A stretch of 8,079 nucleotides of DNA from an uncultured Aquincola sp. (GCA_937883885.1 CAKZXL010000845.1:1-8079), one strand, 5' to 3'; positions 1 through 6,943 are shown, counted from the stretch's first letter. The notes: generated from the letters alone by a model not told the origin. Made by a program: numbers and translations.

Positions 1-542
1 AAGGCATGGCCCGCGGGCAGCCGGCCCACCCATTGCAGCCGCGCGGGCGGCACGCCGGCCGCGACGTAGAAATCGCGGGTGGCGGCCATCACCGGCGGCT
101 TCACGGTTTCGTCATGGGTGCCGCTGAACAGGTAGATGCGCTGGGCGGCCAGCCCCGCCGCGGGATCGATCTGGCCCAGCGCGGCCTGCATCAAGGCCGC
201 GCCCCAGGAAGCGCTGCCCACCGGCGCACCGCCCATGCACCCCTCGATGCCGCCGTTGACCGGCAACCAGGCACACAGGTAGGGCCCGCCCGCGATGACG
301 GCGACACCCCGCACGCTGGCCGAGAAGGCCACGCCGTACTGCACGGCCATGAAGCCGCCCGACGACAGGCCGGAGACGGTGGTGCGGTTGGCGTCCGCGT
401 GCAAAACCGGCAGGTCGTCAGCGGCGCGTGCTGCGCCAGCCGCCGCCAACGCCAGCAGCAGGGCGGCCAGCAAGGGCGCGCGCCTGGCCAGGCGCAGCCA
501 ATGCATTGGCGGGTGGGGCCAAGAGTTGTTGCGGTGCAGCAT
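1..542 (-). CDS. Secreted type-2 short-chain PHA (PHB) depolymerase-like esterase, 3' part missing
   Basis: An alpha/beta-hydrolase of the family that cleaves poly(3-hydroxybutyrate) and related short-chain esters. The visible 180 residues start with a basic, then Ala/Leu-rich signal peptide ending near ARA|ADD (about residue 40), so the enzyme is probably exported. The lipase box GLSSG lies at residues 58-62 (nucleophile Ser60), the acid is probably Asp144 in SGTHDETV, and the base His179 in AGHA. Ser-to-Asp and Asp-to-His spacings of 84 and 35 match my memory of the circularly permuted, type-2 depolymerase of Penicillium funiculosum (82 and 34). A lipase box only about 20 residues into the mature protein is the type-2 signature. 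The oxyanion histidine and any substrate-binding domain would lie beyond the window. Start is uncertain: in-frame ATGs are at 578, 554, 542 and 506. I chose 542 because AGGA lies 11 bases upstream; 506 gives the more classical signal peptide but no ribosome site. The patatin gene lies just upstream in the same direction. Natural substrate is inferred only. Confidence 0.83.
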   Translation of the reverse strand, partial: MLHRNNSWPHPPMHWLRLARRAPLLAALLLALAAAGAARAADDLPVLHADANRTTVSGLSSGGFMAVQYGVAFSASVRGVAVIAGGPYLCAWLPVNGGIEGCMGGAPVGSASWGAALMQAALGQIDPAAGLAAQRIYLFSGTHDETVKPPVMAATRDFYVAAGVPPARLQWVGRLPAGHA

Positions 543-581
543 GGGCCGCAGCATCCTGCGGTGCCGGCCGCCGCGCATCCA

Positions 582-1640
582 TCAAAGTGTGGATGAGGCC
601 ACCTGCGCGAGCGATACACCGCTGGACTGGCCCACGCGGGCCGCCGGCCCGGCCAGCCAGGCCCGGGCTTCGGCGCGGCCGGCATCGCGCAGGCGCTGCA
701 GAAAGGGCAGGTGGGCGATCAGCCGCGTTTCGCCATGCAACGCGGCCAGCGTGGCCTGGCCGTCCACCAGGTGCCAGCGGGCGCGTGCCAGGCGGCCGGC
801 CAGGCCGGGCTGCGGCCACCACGGCTGGCCGAGGGCGGACTGCATCTCATGCAGCAGCGCCAGCTCGCGCAGAAAGGGCGCCTGGAAGGCGATGTCCATG
901 GCCCGCTCGCGGATCTCGGCGGCGCTGCGCGGTGTGCTGGCGTGGCTGCGCGGGGCCAGCAGCACCAGCAGTGTGTCGGGCGCGCAGGCCCGGTCTTGCA
1001 GCAGCGGCAGCAGCGCGGGGTTGGCGCTGTAGCCGCCGTCCCAGTAGGGCTGGCCGTCCACCAGCACCGTGTGGTGCAGCGTGGGCAGGCAGGCCGAGGC
1101 CAGCACCGCCTCCACGCTGAGCCGCGGGCGCTCGAACACCTGCAGCCGGCCGCTGTTGACCTCGGTGGCGGCGATCTTCAGCCGCGGGCCGCGGTGTTGG
1201 GCGCGCAGGCGCTCGAAGTCCACCTGCTCTGCCAGCACGTCGCGCAGCGGGTTGCGGTCCAGCGGGTTGAGCTGGTGCGGCGCAAAGGCCTGGGTCCAGC
1301 GCATCAGCAGCCGGGCGGCCGGGCTCAGGCTGGGCGACTCGTCGGCGCCGGTGGTCAGCCATTCAAAGGGCAGGTGGCTGCCGATGGCGGTCCAGAAGCG
1401 GTCGAGCGCGGCGCGGGCACCGTCGGTGCCGCCGGCCATCAGGCCCTGCGCCAGCACCACCGCATTCATCGCGCCGGCGCTGCTGCCGCTCAGCGCCTGC
1501 AGCGTGAAGCGGTCGGCTTCCAGCAGCGCATCGAGCACGCCCCAGGTGAAGGCGCCGTGGGCGCCGCCGCCCTGCAGCGCCAGGTTCAGCGGTGTTCTTG
1601 CGGCGCCGCGCCGCCATGTCAACAACGAAGACAAGCCCAT
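582..1640 (-). CDS. Patatin-like phospholipase family protein
   Basis: A 352-residue serine acyl hydrolase of the patatin/RssA type, expected to release fatty acids from phospholipids or other acyl esters through a Ser-Asp dyad. Visible motifs: oxyanion-hole loop GGGAHGAF at residues 24-31, nucleophile elbow GSSAG at 52-56 (Ser54), and the catalytic Asp in DGG at 201-203, followed by the usual YSANPAL. No signal peptide or membrane helix is visible, so it is probably cytoplasmic unless exported by another route. The C-terminal third (about 240-352) has no motif I recognise. The start is well fixed: reading upstream in frame, a TAG comes before any alternative start codon, and the next internal Met (residue 58) lies inside the nucleophile region. 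No good ribosome site precedes the ATG. The stop lies only 3 bases from the first possible start of the esterase downstream, in the same frame, so the two are probably cotranscribed. The gene is divergent from uvrD. Substrate unknown. Confidence 0.93.
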   Translation of the reverse strand: MGLSSLLTWRRGAARTPLNLALQGGGAHGAFTWGVLDALLEADRFTLQALSGSSAGAMNAVVLAQGLMAGGTDGARAALDRFWTAIGSHLPFEWLTTGADESPSLSPAARLLMRWTQAFAPHQLNPLDRNPLRDVLAEQVDFERLRAQHRGPRLKIAATEVNSGRLQVFERPRLSVEAVLASACLPTLHHTVLVDGQPYWDGGYSANPALLPLLQDRACAPDTLLVLLAPRSHASTPRSAAEIRERAMDIAFQAPFLRELALLHEMQSALGQPWWPQPGLAGRLARARWHLVDGQATLAALHGETRLIAHLPFLQRLRDAGRAEARAWLAGPAARVGQSSGVSLAQVASSTL

Positions 1641-1705
1641 CGGCCCAGCATGCCACGCGGGTGTGGCAGCCGGCCCGCCGGCACCCCCCTCCTAGAATCG
1701 GGCCG
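1641..1705. other. Divergent intergenic region between patatin gene and uvrD
   Basis: Only 65 bases separate the two start codons, so both promoters must sit here or extend into the opposite gene. The gap contains the uvrD -10-like hexamer (1693-1698) and an inverted repeat GCCGGC-CC-GCCGGC at 1669-1682, about where a -35 element would be expected. No CTG-N10-CAG LexA-type box is visible, although uvrD is SOS-regulated in E. coli. On the minus strand a purine-rich AGGAGG-like run sits near 1690, about 45 bases before the patatin ATG and in the wrong place to serve it. Confidence 0.7.
1693..1698 (+). promoter_or_regulatory. Probable -10 element of a leaderless uvrD promoter
   Basis: TAGAAT matches the sigma-70 -10 consensus TATAAT at five of six positions and stands out in very GC-rich surroundings. 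Its last base is 7 bases before the A of the uvrD ATG at 1706, so transcription starting 6-8 bases downstream would begin on or next to the start codon. No Shine-Dalgarno sequence lies between it and the ATG, which fits a leaderless message. No recognisable -35 is present at 16-18 bases spacing, so the promoter would depend on the -10 or an activator. Confidence 0.55.
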
Positions 1706-4027
1706 ATGCAAGACGACCCGCTGCTGCGCAACCTGAACCCTGAACAACTGGCCGCGGTGACGCTGCCGGCCCAGCCGGCCCTGATCCTGGCCGGTGCCGG
1801 TTCGGGCAAGACCCGCGTGCTGACCACCCGCATCGCCTGGCTGCTGCAGCAGGGCGCCATCACGCCCGGCGGCGTGATGGCCGTCACCTTCACCAACAAG
1901 GCCGCCAAGGAGATGATGACGCGGCTGTCAGCCATGCTGCCCGTCAATGTGCGCGGCATGTGGATCGGCACCTTCCACGGCCTGTGCAACCGCTTCCTGC
2001 GCGCGCACTGGAAGCTGGCCGGCCTGCCGCAGTCGTTCCAGATCCTGGACACGGCCGACCAGCTGTCGGCGGTCAAGCGCATCGTCAAGGCGATGAACCT
2101 GGACGAAGAGCGCTACGTGCCCAAGCAGCTGAGCTGGTTCATTGCCGGCAGCAAGGAAGAAGGCCTGCGCCCGCGCGACGTGCCGGTGCGCGACGAGCAC
2201 ACCCGCAAGATGGTGGAGGTGTACCAGGCTTACGAAGACCAGTGCCAGCGTGAAGGCGTGGTGGACTTCGCCGAGCTGATGCTGCGCACCTATGAGCTGC
2301 TGCGCGACAACGACCCGCTGCGTGCGCACTACCAGCACCGTTTCAGCCATGTGCTGGTGGACGAGTTTCAAGATACCAACCGGCTGCAGTACGCGTGGCT
2401 GAAGATGTTCGCGCCCCCGGGCAACGGTCAGGGCGTGTTCGCGGTGGGCGACGACGACCAGAGCATCTACGGCTTCCGCGGTGCGCTGGTGGGCAACATG
2501 GCCGACTTCGAGCGCGAGTACCGCGTCGAGCGCGTGGTCAAGCTGGAGCAGAACTACCGCTCCTTCGGCAACATCCTTGACGCTGCCAATGCGCTGATCG
2601 CCCACAACAGCCGCCGCCTGGGCAAGAACCTGCGCACCGATGCCGGCCCCGGCGAGCCGGTACGCGTGGTGGAAAGCACCAGCGACTTCGGCGAGGCGCA
2701 GTGGGTGCTGGAAGAGATCCAGCAGCTGCACCGCGGCGGCCTGGCGCGCAAGGAAATCGCGCTGCTCTACCGCAGCAATGCGCAGTCGCGGGTGATCGAA
2801 AGCGCGCTGTTCAATGCCGGCATTCCGTACCGCGTGTACGGCGGCCTGCGCTTTTTCGAGCGGGCCGAAGTCAAGCATGCGCTGGCCTACCTGCGCCTGA
2901 TCGAGAACCCGAACGACGACACCAGCTTCTTGCGGGTGGTCAACTTCCCGGCCCGCGGCATCGGCGCGCGCACCATCGAGCAGCTGCAGGATGCCGCCCG
3001 CGGCACCGGCCGCAGCCTGTACCAGAGCGTGGGCGCGGTGGGCGGCAAGGGCGGCAGCAACCTGGCGGGCTTCGTCGGCATCATCGAAGGCCTGCGCGAG
3101 CGCACCCGCGGCCTGACGCTGCGCGAGATCATCGAGCACATGCTGCAGGACGCCGGCCTGATCGACTTCTACCGCACCGAGAAGGAAGGCCAGGACCGCA
3201 TCGAGAACCTGGAAGAACTGGTCAACGCGGCCGAAGCCTTCGTCACGCAGGAAGGCTTCGGCAAGGACGCGGTGGCGCTGCCGGTGGACGAGCATGCGCC
3301 CGGCACGCTGAGAGGCGATGCGCCCGCACCCGGCCCCGACCTGACGCCCGATGCCGAGACCGGCGAGATCGTCTCGCCGCTGGCCGCCTTCCTCACCCAC
3401 GCGGCGCTGGAGGCCGGCGACAACCAGGCCCAGGCCGGCCAGGACGCGGTGCAGCTGATGACGGTGCACTCGGCCAAGGGGCTGGAGTTCGATGCGGTGT
3501 TCATCACCGGCATGGAGGAGGGCCTGTTCCCGCACGAGAACGCGCTGAGCGACAGCGACGGCCTGGAAGAAGAACGGCGGCTGATGTATGTGGCCATCAC
3601 CCGGGCGCGGCAGCGGCTGTACCTCAGCTTCAGCCAGACCCGCATGCTGCACGGCCAGACGCGCTACAACGTCAAGAGCCGCTTCTTCGAGGAGCTGCCC
3701 GAGCATGCGCTGAAGTGGCTCACGCCCAAGCAGCAGGGCTTCGGCTCGGGTTTTGCGCGCGAATACCAGCAGGCCTGGCAGCGCGGCAGCGGCTTCGGCT
3801 CGATGGTGGGCGCGGGCCGCGTGGCCCCGGCGCCGCCACCGCTGGTGCCCAAGGCACCCAGCCATGGCCTGCGGGTGGGCCAGTCGGTGTTCCACACCAA
3901 GTTCGGCGAAGGGTTGATCCTGACGCTGGAAGGCCAGGGCGACGATGCCCGCGCGCAGGTGAACTTCGGCCGCCACGGCATGAAGTGGCTGGCGCTGTCG
4001 GTGGCCAAGCTCACGCCGGTGGATTGA
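1706..4027 (+). CDS. uvrD: DNA helicase II, UvrD (SF1A 3'-5' helicase)
   Basis: A 773-residue ATP-dependent 3'-5' helicase that unwinds DNA in nucleotide excision repair (removing UvrC and the incised strand) and methyl-directed mismatch repair, and strips proteins such as RecA from DNA. All SF1A motifs are visible: Q motif LNPEQ (about 10-14), Walker A GAGSGKT (30-36), Walker B DEFQDTN (219-225), motif III VGDDDQSIYGFRGA (247-260), motif IV EQNYRS (281-286), motif V TVHSAKGLEF (586-595) and motif VI around YVAITRAR (628-635). The tail from about 725, with FHTKFGEG and a final KLTPV, matches the Tudor-like RNA-polymerase-binding domain of E. coli UvrD. SPLAAFLTHAALEAG (557-571) also follows E. 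coli UvrD closely, favouring UvrD over Rep. The extra length over E. coli (720 residues) is mostly an Ala/Pro/Asp-rich linker at about 513-556. The frame is open back to 1592, but that would overlap the patatin gene; 1706 begins at the conserved N-terminus. The 3' end overlaps the kinase gene by 17 bases. Confidence 0.98.
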   Translation: MQDDPLLRNLNPEQLAAVTLPAQPALILAGAGSGKTRVLTTRIAWLLQQGAITPGGVMAVTFTNKAAKEMMTRLSAMLPVNVRGMWIGTFHGLCNRFLRAHWKLAGLPQSFQILDTADQLSAVKRIVKAMNLDEERYVPKQLSWFIAGSKEEGLRPRDVPVRDEHTRKMVEVYQAYEDQCQREGVVDFAELMLRTYELLRDNDPLRAHYQHRFSHVLVDEFQDTNRLQYAWLKMFAPPGNGQGVFAVGDDDQSIYGFRGALVGNMADFEREYRVERVVKLEQNYRSFGNILDAANALIAHNSRRLGKNLRTDAGPGEPVRVVESTSDFGEAQWVLEEIQQLHRGGLARKEIALLYRSNAQSRVIESALFNAGIPYRVYGGLRFFERAEVKHALAYLRLIENPNDDTSFLRVVNFPARGIGARTIEQLQDAARGTGRSLYQSVGAVGGKGGSNLAGFVGIIEGLRERTRGLTLREIIEHMLQDAGLIDFYRTEKEGQDRIENLEELVNAAEAFVTQEGFGKDAVALPVDEHAPGTLRGDAPAPGPDLTPDAETGEIVSPLAAFLTHAALEAGDNQAQAGQDAVQLMTVHSAKGLEFDAVFITGMEEGLFPHENALSDSDGLEEERRLMYVAITRARQRLYLSFSQTRMLHGQTRYNVKSRFFEELPEHALKWLTPKQQGFGSGFAREYQQAWQRGSGFGSMVGAGRVAPAPPPLVPKAPSHGLRVGQSVFHTKFGEGLILTLEGQGDDARAQVNFGRHGMKWLALSVAKLTPVD

Positions 4028-6875
4028 CCGGTTCCAGCCACCGCAACAGCAGCCCGTACAGCGCCGGCGGGTCCACCGGCTTGCTGATGAAATCGTCCAT
4101 GCCGGCAGCCTGGCACTGGGCGCGGTCTTCGGCAAAGGCGTTGGCGGTCATCGCGATCACCGGCAGCGTGGCCGAGGGCAGCTGGCGGCGGATGGCGCGG
4201 CAGGCGTCCAGGCCGTCCAGCACCGGCATCTGCATGTCCATCAGCACCAGGCGGTAGCCACCTTGCAGCGCCATCGCCACGGCCATGTCGCCGTTGGTGG
4301 CCACGTCCACCAGCAGGCCCGCTTCCTCCAGGATGGCCTGCGCCACCTCGGCATTGACGGGGTTGTCCTCGGCCACCAGCACCCGCGTGCCGGCATGGCG
4401 GCGGCGCAGCGCCTCTTCCGCATCGCCCTCGGGCCGCGGCGCCGCGGCATCGACGTCGGCCGCTGAACGCTGCAGCCGCGCCGTGAACCAGAAGGTGCTG
4501 CCACCGCCCGGCCGGCTGGTGGCGCCGGCCTCACCGCCCATCAGCGTGGCCAGCCGGCGGGTGATGGCCAGGCCCAGCCCGGTGCCACCGGCGCGCCGCG
4601 TGCGGGCGCGGTCGGCCTGCTCGAAGGGCTCGAACAGGCGCGGCATGGCCTCGGGGTCGATGCCGGTGCCGCTGTCTTCGACCTCGAAGCGCAGCAGCGC
4701 GCTGCGACTGTCTTTTTCCAGCAGGCGCGCGCGCAAGGTCACGCTGCCGCGGTCGGTGAACTTGATGGCGTTGTTCGCGTAGTTCAACAGGGCCTGCTGC
4801 AGCCGCGTGGGGTCGCCCAGCAGGTCGCGCGGCATGTGTTCCACCTCGCTGTGCAGCCGCAGTTGCCGCGCGTCCGCGCGCTCGCCCAGCATCGACAGCA
4901 CGTTGGACACCATGGCCTCGACCCGCAGCGGCACCGCTTCCAGCGTCATCTTGCCGGCTTCGATCTTCGACAGGTCGAGCACGGCATTCAGCACCTCCAG
5001 CAGGTGGCGGGCCGCCACTTCCAGCTTGAGCAGGCGGTCGGCCTGCCGCGGGCTCAGGTCCTCGCGCCGGATCAGGTGGGCCATGCCGATCATCGCGTTC
5101 AGCGGCGTGCGTATCTCGTGGCTCATGTTGGCCAGGAAGGCGGTCTTGGCCAAGCTGGCGGCCTCGGCGCGCTGGCGCGCCTCGGCCAACTGGGCGGTGC
5201 GGCGCTCCACCGTCTCTTCCAGCTGCTGGCGGTGGGCGTCCAGCGCCTGCTGGGCCTGCCGGCGGTCGGCTTCGCGGTCGAAGTTGTCCAGCGCAAAGCT
5301 GACGTTGGCCGCCAGGTCCACCAGCAGGTGCTGGGTTTCGGGGTCGAAGGCCTGGGTATCGCCGGCGCAGATGGTCAGCGCAGCCACCACGCGCCCGCCA
5401 CGGCGCACCGGCAGCGTGGCCAGGGCCTGCAACTCGGCCTGCCGGGCCGCGCCTTGCCAGGCCTGGGCGGGTGCGTCGGCGGGCAGTTGCTGGCACCACA
5501 GCGGCTCGCCGCTGCGCAGAGCCTGCTCGTCGGGCGCCTGGCCGGCGGTAAGGGTGGAGGTGCCGGCCGCCAGCAGGCGCTGCGGCAGGTCCGCGGGCTC
5601 GCCGGCCTGGGCCTGAAGCTGCAGGCGGCCATCGGCATCGGCCAGGCTGACCCAGGCCAGGCGCATGCCGGCCGCTTCGACGATGGCGTCGCACACCGCA
5701 GCGAACAGCGCGGCCTGGCTGTCGCTGCGCGCCACCGCTGCGTTGCACTGCGACAGGCAGCGGTAGAAGCCAGCCTGCCGCACGACCTTGGCTCGCGCAG
5801 CCATGGTGTCGGTGACGTCGAGCGCCACGCCGTCCCAGAAGACGGCGCCGTCCGGGCGGCGCTGCGGGTGCGATCGCACGTCCAGCCAGCGCACGCTGCC
5901 GTCAGGCAGCTTGAAGCGCTGCGTGGCGTGGAAGTCGGTCAGCTGGGCGGCGCTGCGGGCCTCTTCCTCGGCGTAGCGCGGTTGCATCTCGGGCGCCAGC
6001 ATCGCGAACAGCGGGCTGGCGTCCCGCATCACGTCGGCCGGGGACAGGCCGAAGGTGCGCTGGATGCCGCTGCTGACATGGTCGAAGCGGCGGTGGCCAT
6101 CGGCCAGTGTGTAGCGGTAGAGGAAGCCGGCCGGCAGGTTGTCGCCCATCAGCCGCAGCTGCTGTTCGCGCTGCTGCAGGTCGGCCGCGCCGGCCCGGTG
6201 GTCTGCCTCGATGCGCTGGGAGTTGATGCTCACCAGCGTCAATGTCACCAGCTGCACCGACAGGATCTGCGCCAGCGCGTACACGCTGCCGAAGCTCTTG
6301 AGGGTTTCGAAGGCGGTGCTGACGTCGGCCAGCTCCTGGGCCGCGCGCACCAGCGTGATCAGCACGAACAGCAGCAGCCACAGCGCCAGCAGCCGGTCGT
6401 TGGAGCCGAAGTAGGGCGGGCGCCGCCACAAGGTGACGGCCACGGTGGCGCTGTTGATAGCGGCCGAGAAGAGGCAATAGCAGACGATGCGGGCGGCCAG
6501 CTGTCCGGCGTCCAGGCTCAGGTAGCCGAAGGGCAGCAGGAACAGCAGCGCCACCGTCGCCTCCAGCGCCGGGCCGACGCGCCAGCCGCGGAACCGCAGC
6601 ATGCCGCGCAGCAGCATCAGGTGGCCGGCCATCAGCACCGCATTGCGGCCGACCCGGGTGGCCCACGTGGCGGGCAGCACGCCGGGCACCAGCAGCGCCG
6701 CGCCCAGCGCCAGGCAGGCGATGCCGCCCGTCCAGAAGCCGAAGCCGGGGTAGGTCTTGCGGGTGCACAGCACCACGGCCATCACCACGGCGGCTGCCGA
6801 AGACAGCAGCGCGTTGGTGATCAACAGCGTGGTCGCATCCACAGTGGAGGTCCCTGATCCCGGTTGGAGATGCAT
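4011..6875 (-). CDS. Hybrid sensor histidine kinase: 7TM-PAS-GAF-HisKA-HATPase-receiver
   Basis: A 954-residue membrane-bound hybrid histidine kinase; the signal sensed is unknown. The N-terminus has about seven hydrophobic segments (roughly 17-37, 46-67, 76-92, 103-120, 127-147, 162-178, 196-216). Then come a short charged linker, a PAS domain with PAC tail (about 238-360, LPDGSVRWLDVRSHP), a GAF domain (about 372-532), a coiled coil (533-575), the HisKA dimerisation helix with SHEIRTPLN (phosphorylated His586) and the ATPase domain with N box LNYANNAIKFT (Asn702), G1 DSGTGID (734-740), F box FEPFEQAD and G2 GTGLGL (764-769). The receiver domain (about 830-945) has Glu836/Asp837, phosphoacceptor Asp880 in LMDMQMPVLDG, Thr910 and Lys932, so all key residues are intact. 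No HPt domain follows; the protein ends just after the receiver. No response regulator gene adjoins it, so the output partner is elsewhere. Start ATG is preceded by AGGG about 9 bases upstream, inside a predicted hairpin. Confidence 0.96.
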   Translation of the reverse strand: MHLQPGSGTSTVDATTLLITNALLSSAAAVVMAVVLCTRKTYPGFGFWTGGIACLALGAALLVPGVLPATWATRVGRNAVLMAGHLMLLRGMLRFRGWRVGPALEATVALLFLLPFGYLSLDAGQLAARIVCYCLFSAAINSATVAVTLWRRPPYFGSNDRLLALWLLLFVLITLVRAAQELADVSTAFETLKSFGSVYALAQILSVQLVTLTLVSINSQRIEADHRAGAADLQQREQQLRLMGDNLPAGFLYRYTLADGHRRFDHVSSGIQRTFGLSPADVMRDASPLFAMLAPEMQPRYAEEEARSAAQLTDFHATQRFKLPDGSVRWLDVRSHPQRRPDGAVFWDGVALDVTDTMAARAKVVRQAGFYRCLSQCNAAVARSDSQAALFAAVCDAIVEAAGMRLAWVSLADADGRLQLQAQAGEPADLPQRLLAAGTSTLTAGQAPDEQALRSGEPLWCQQLPADAPAQAWQGAARQAELQALATLPVRRGGRVVAALTICAGDTQAFDPETQHLLVDLAANVSFALDNFDREADRRQAQQALDAHRQQLEETVERRTAQLAEARQRAEAASLAKTAFLANMSHEIRTPLNAMIGMAHLIRREDLSPRQADRLLKLEVAARHLLEVLNAVLDLSKIEAGKMTLEAVPLRVEAMVSNVLSMLGERADARQLRLHSEVEHMPRDLLGDPTRLQQALLNYANNAIKFTDRGSVTLRARLLEKDSRSALLRFEVEDSGTGIDPEAMPRLFEPFEQADRARTRRAGGTGLGLAITRRLATLMGGEAGATSRPGGGSTFWFTARLQRSAADVDAAAPRPEGDAEEALRRRHAGTRVLVAEDNPVNAEVAQAILEEAGLLVDVATNGDMAVAMALQGGYRLVLMDMQMPVLDGLDACRAIRRQLPSATLPVIAMTANAFAEDRAQCQAAGMDDFISKPVDPPALYGLLLRWLEPVNPPA

Positions 6876-6880
6876 CGTAA

Positions 6881-6902
6881 GGCGCCCTGCGGCGGGGGCG
6901 CC
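6881..6902 (-). promoter_or_regulatory. GC-only hairpin covering the kinase ribosome-binding region
   Basis: In the kinase message, GGCGCCC and GGGCGCC pair perfectly over 7 bases around an 8-base loop. The 3' arm ends 5 bases before the AUG and includes most of the only Shine-Dalgarno-like sequence (AGGG). The fold would hide the ribosome site. It shares three bases with a 14-base palindrome immediately upstream (6900-6913). The pairing is seen directly; a control role is inferred. Confidence 0.4.
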
Positions 6903-6913
6903 AGGGCCCTGGC
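6900..6913. repeat. 14-base perfect palindrome upstream of the sensor kinase
   Basis: GCCAGGGCCCTGGC reads identically on both strands, centred about 31 bases upstream of the kinase ATG. It could be a dimeric regulator site or, in RNA, a 5-base-pair stem with a 4-base loop. In RNA it competes for 6900-6902 with the hairpin over the ribosome site. Confidence 0.45.
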
Positions 6914-6943
6914 CGCGGACCGCCCACCGGGCTCGCCCAATTG

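Noticed and set aside
1675..1700. The purine-rich AGGAGG-like run on the minus strand as a patatin ribosome site
   Set aside because: It lies about 45 bases from the patatin ATG. The GTG next to it is out of frame, and the patatin frame has a TAG there.
1592..1705. An upstream extension of uvrD beginning at an ATG at 1592
   Set aside because: It would add 38 residues absent from the family, overlap the divergent patatin start, and place the -10-like hexamer inside the gene.
711..1736. Long plus-strand frames across the patatin gene
   Set aside because: They are low-complexity translations without a ribosome site or motifs. The minus strand has the patatin GGGxHG, GSSAG and DGG motifs in order.
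4000..4040. An intrinsic terminator at the uvrD/kinase junction
   Set aside because: No stem followed by a T-run is visible on either strand, and the coding regions overlap.
1928..4135. A 735-codon open frame on the minus strand, opposite uvrD
   Set aside because: Its translation is rich in Ala, Arg, His, Gln and Val with no domain, and it mirrors the GC-biased codons of uvrD, which has all helicase motifs. It is a shadow frame.
2701..4257. A second plus-strand frame inside and beyond uvrD
   Set aside because: It is an out-of-frame reading of uvrD, Arg/Pro/Gly-rich, running into the kinase gene.
4836..6857. A 673-codon open frame on the plus strand, opposite the sensor kinase
   Set aside because: The composition is Gln/His/Arg/Gly/Ala-rich with no recognisable motif, and the opposite strand encodes an intact kinase over the whole stretch.
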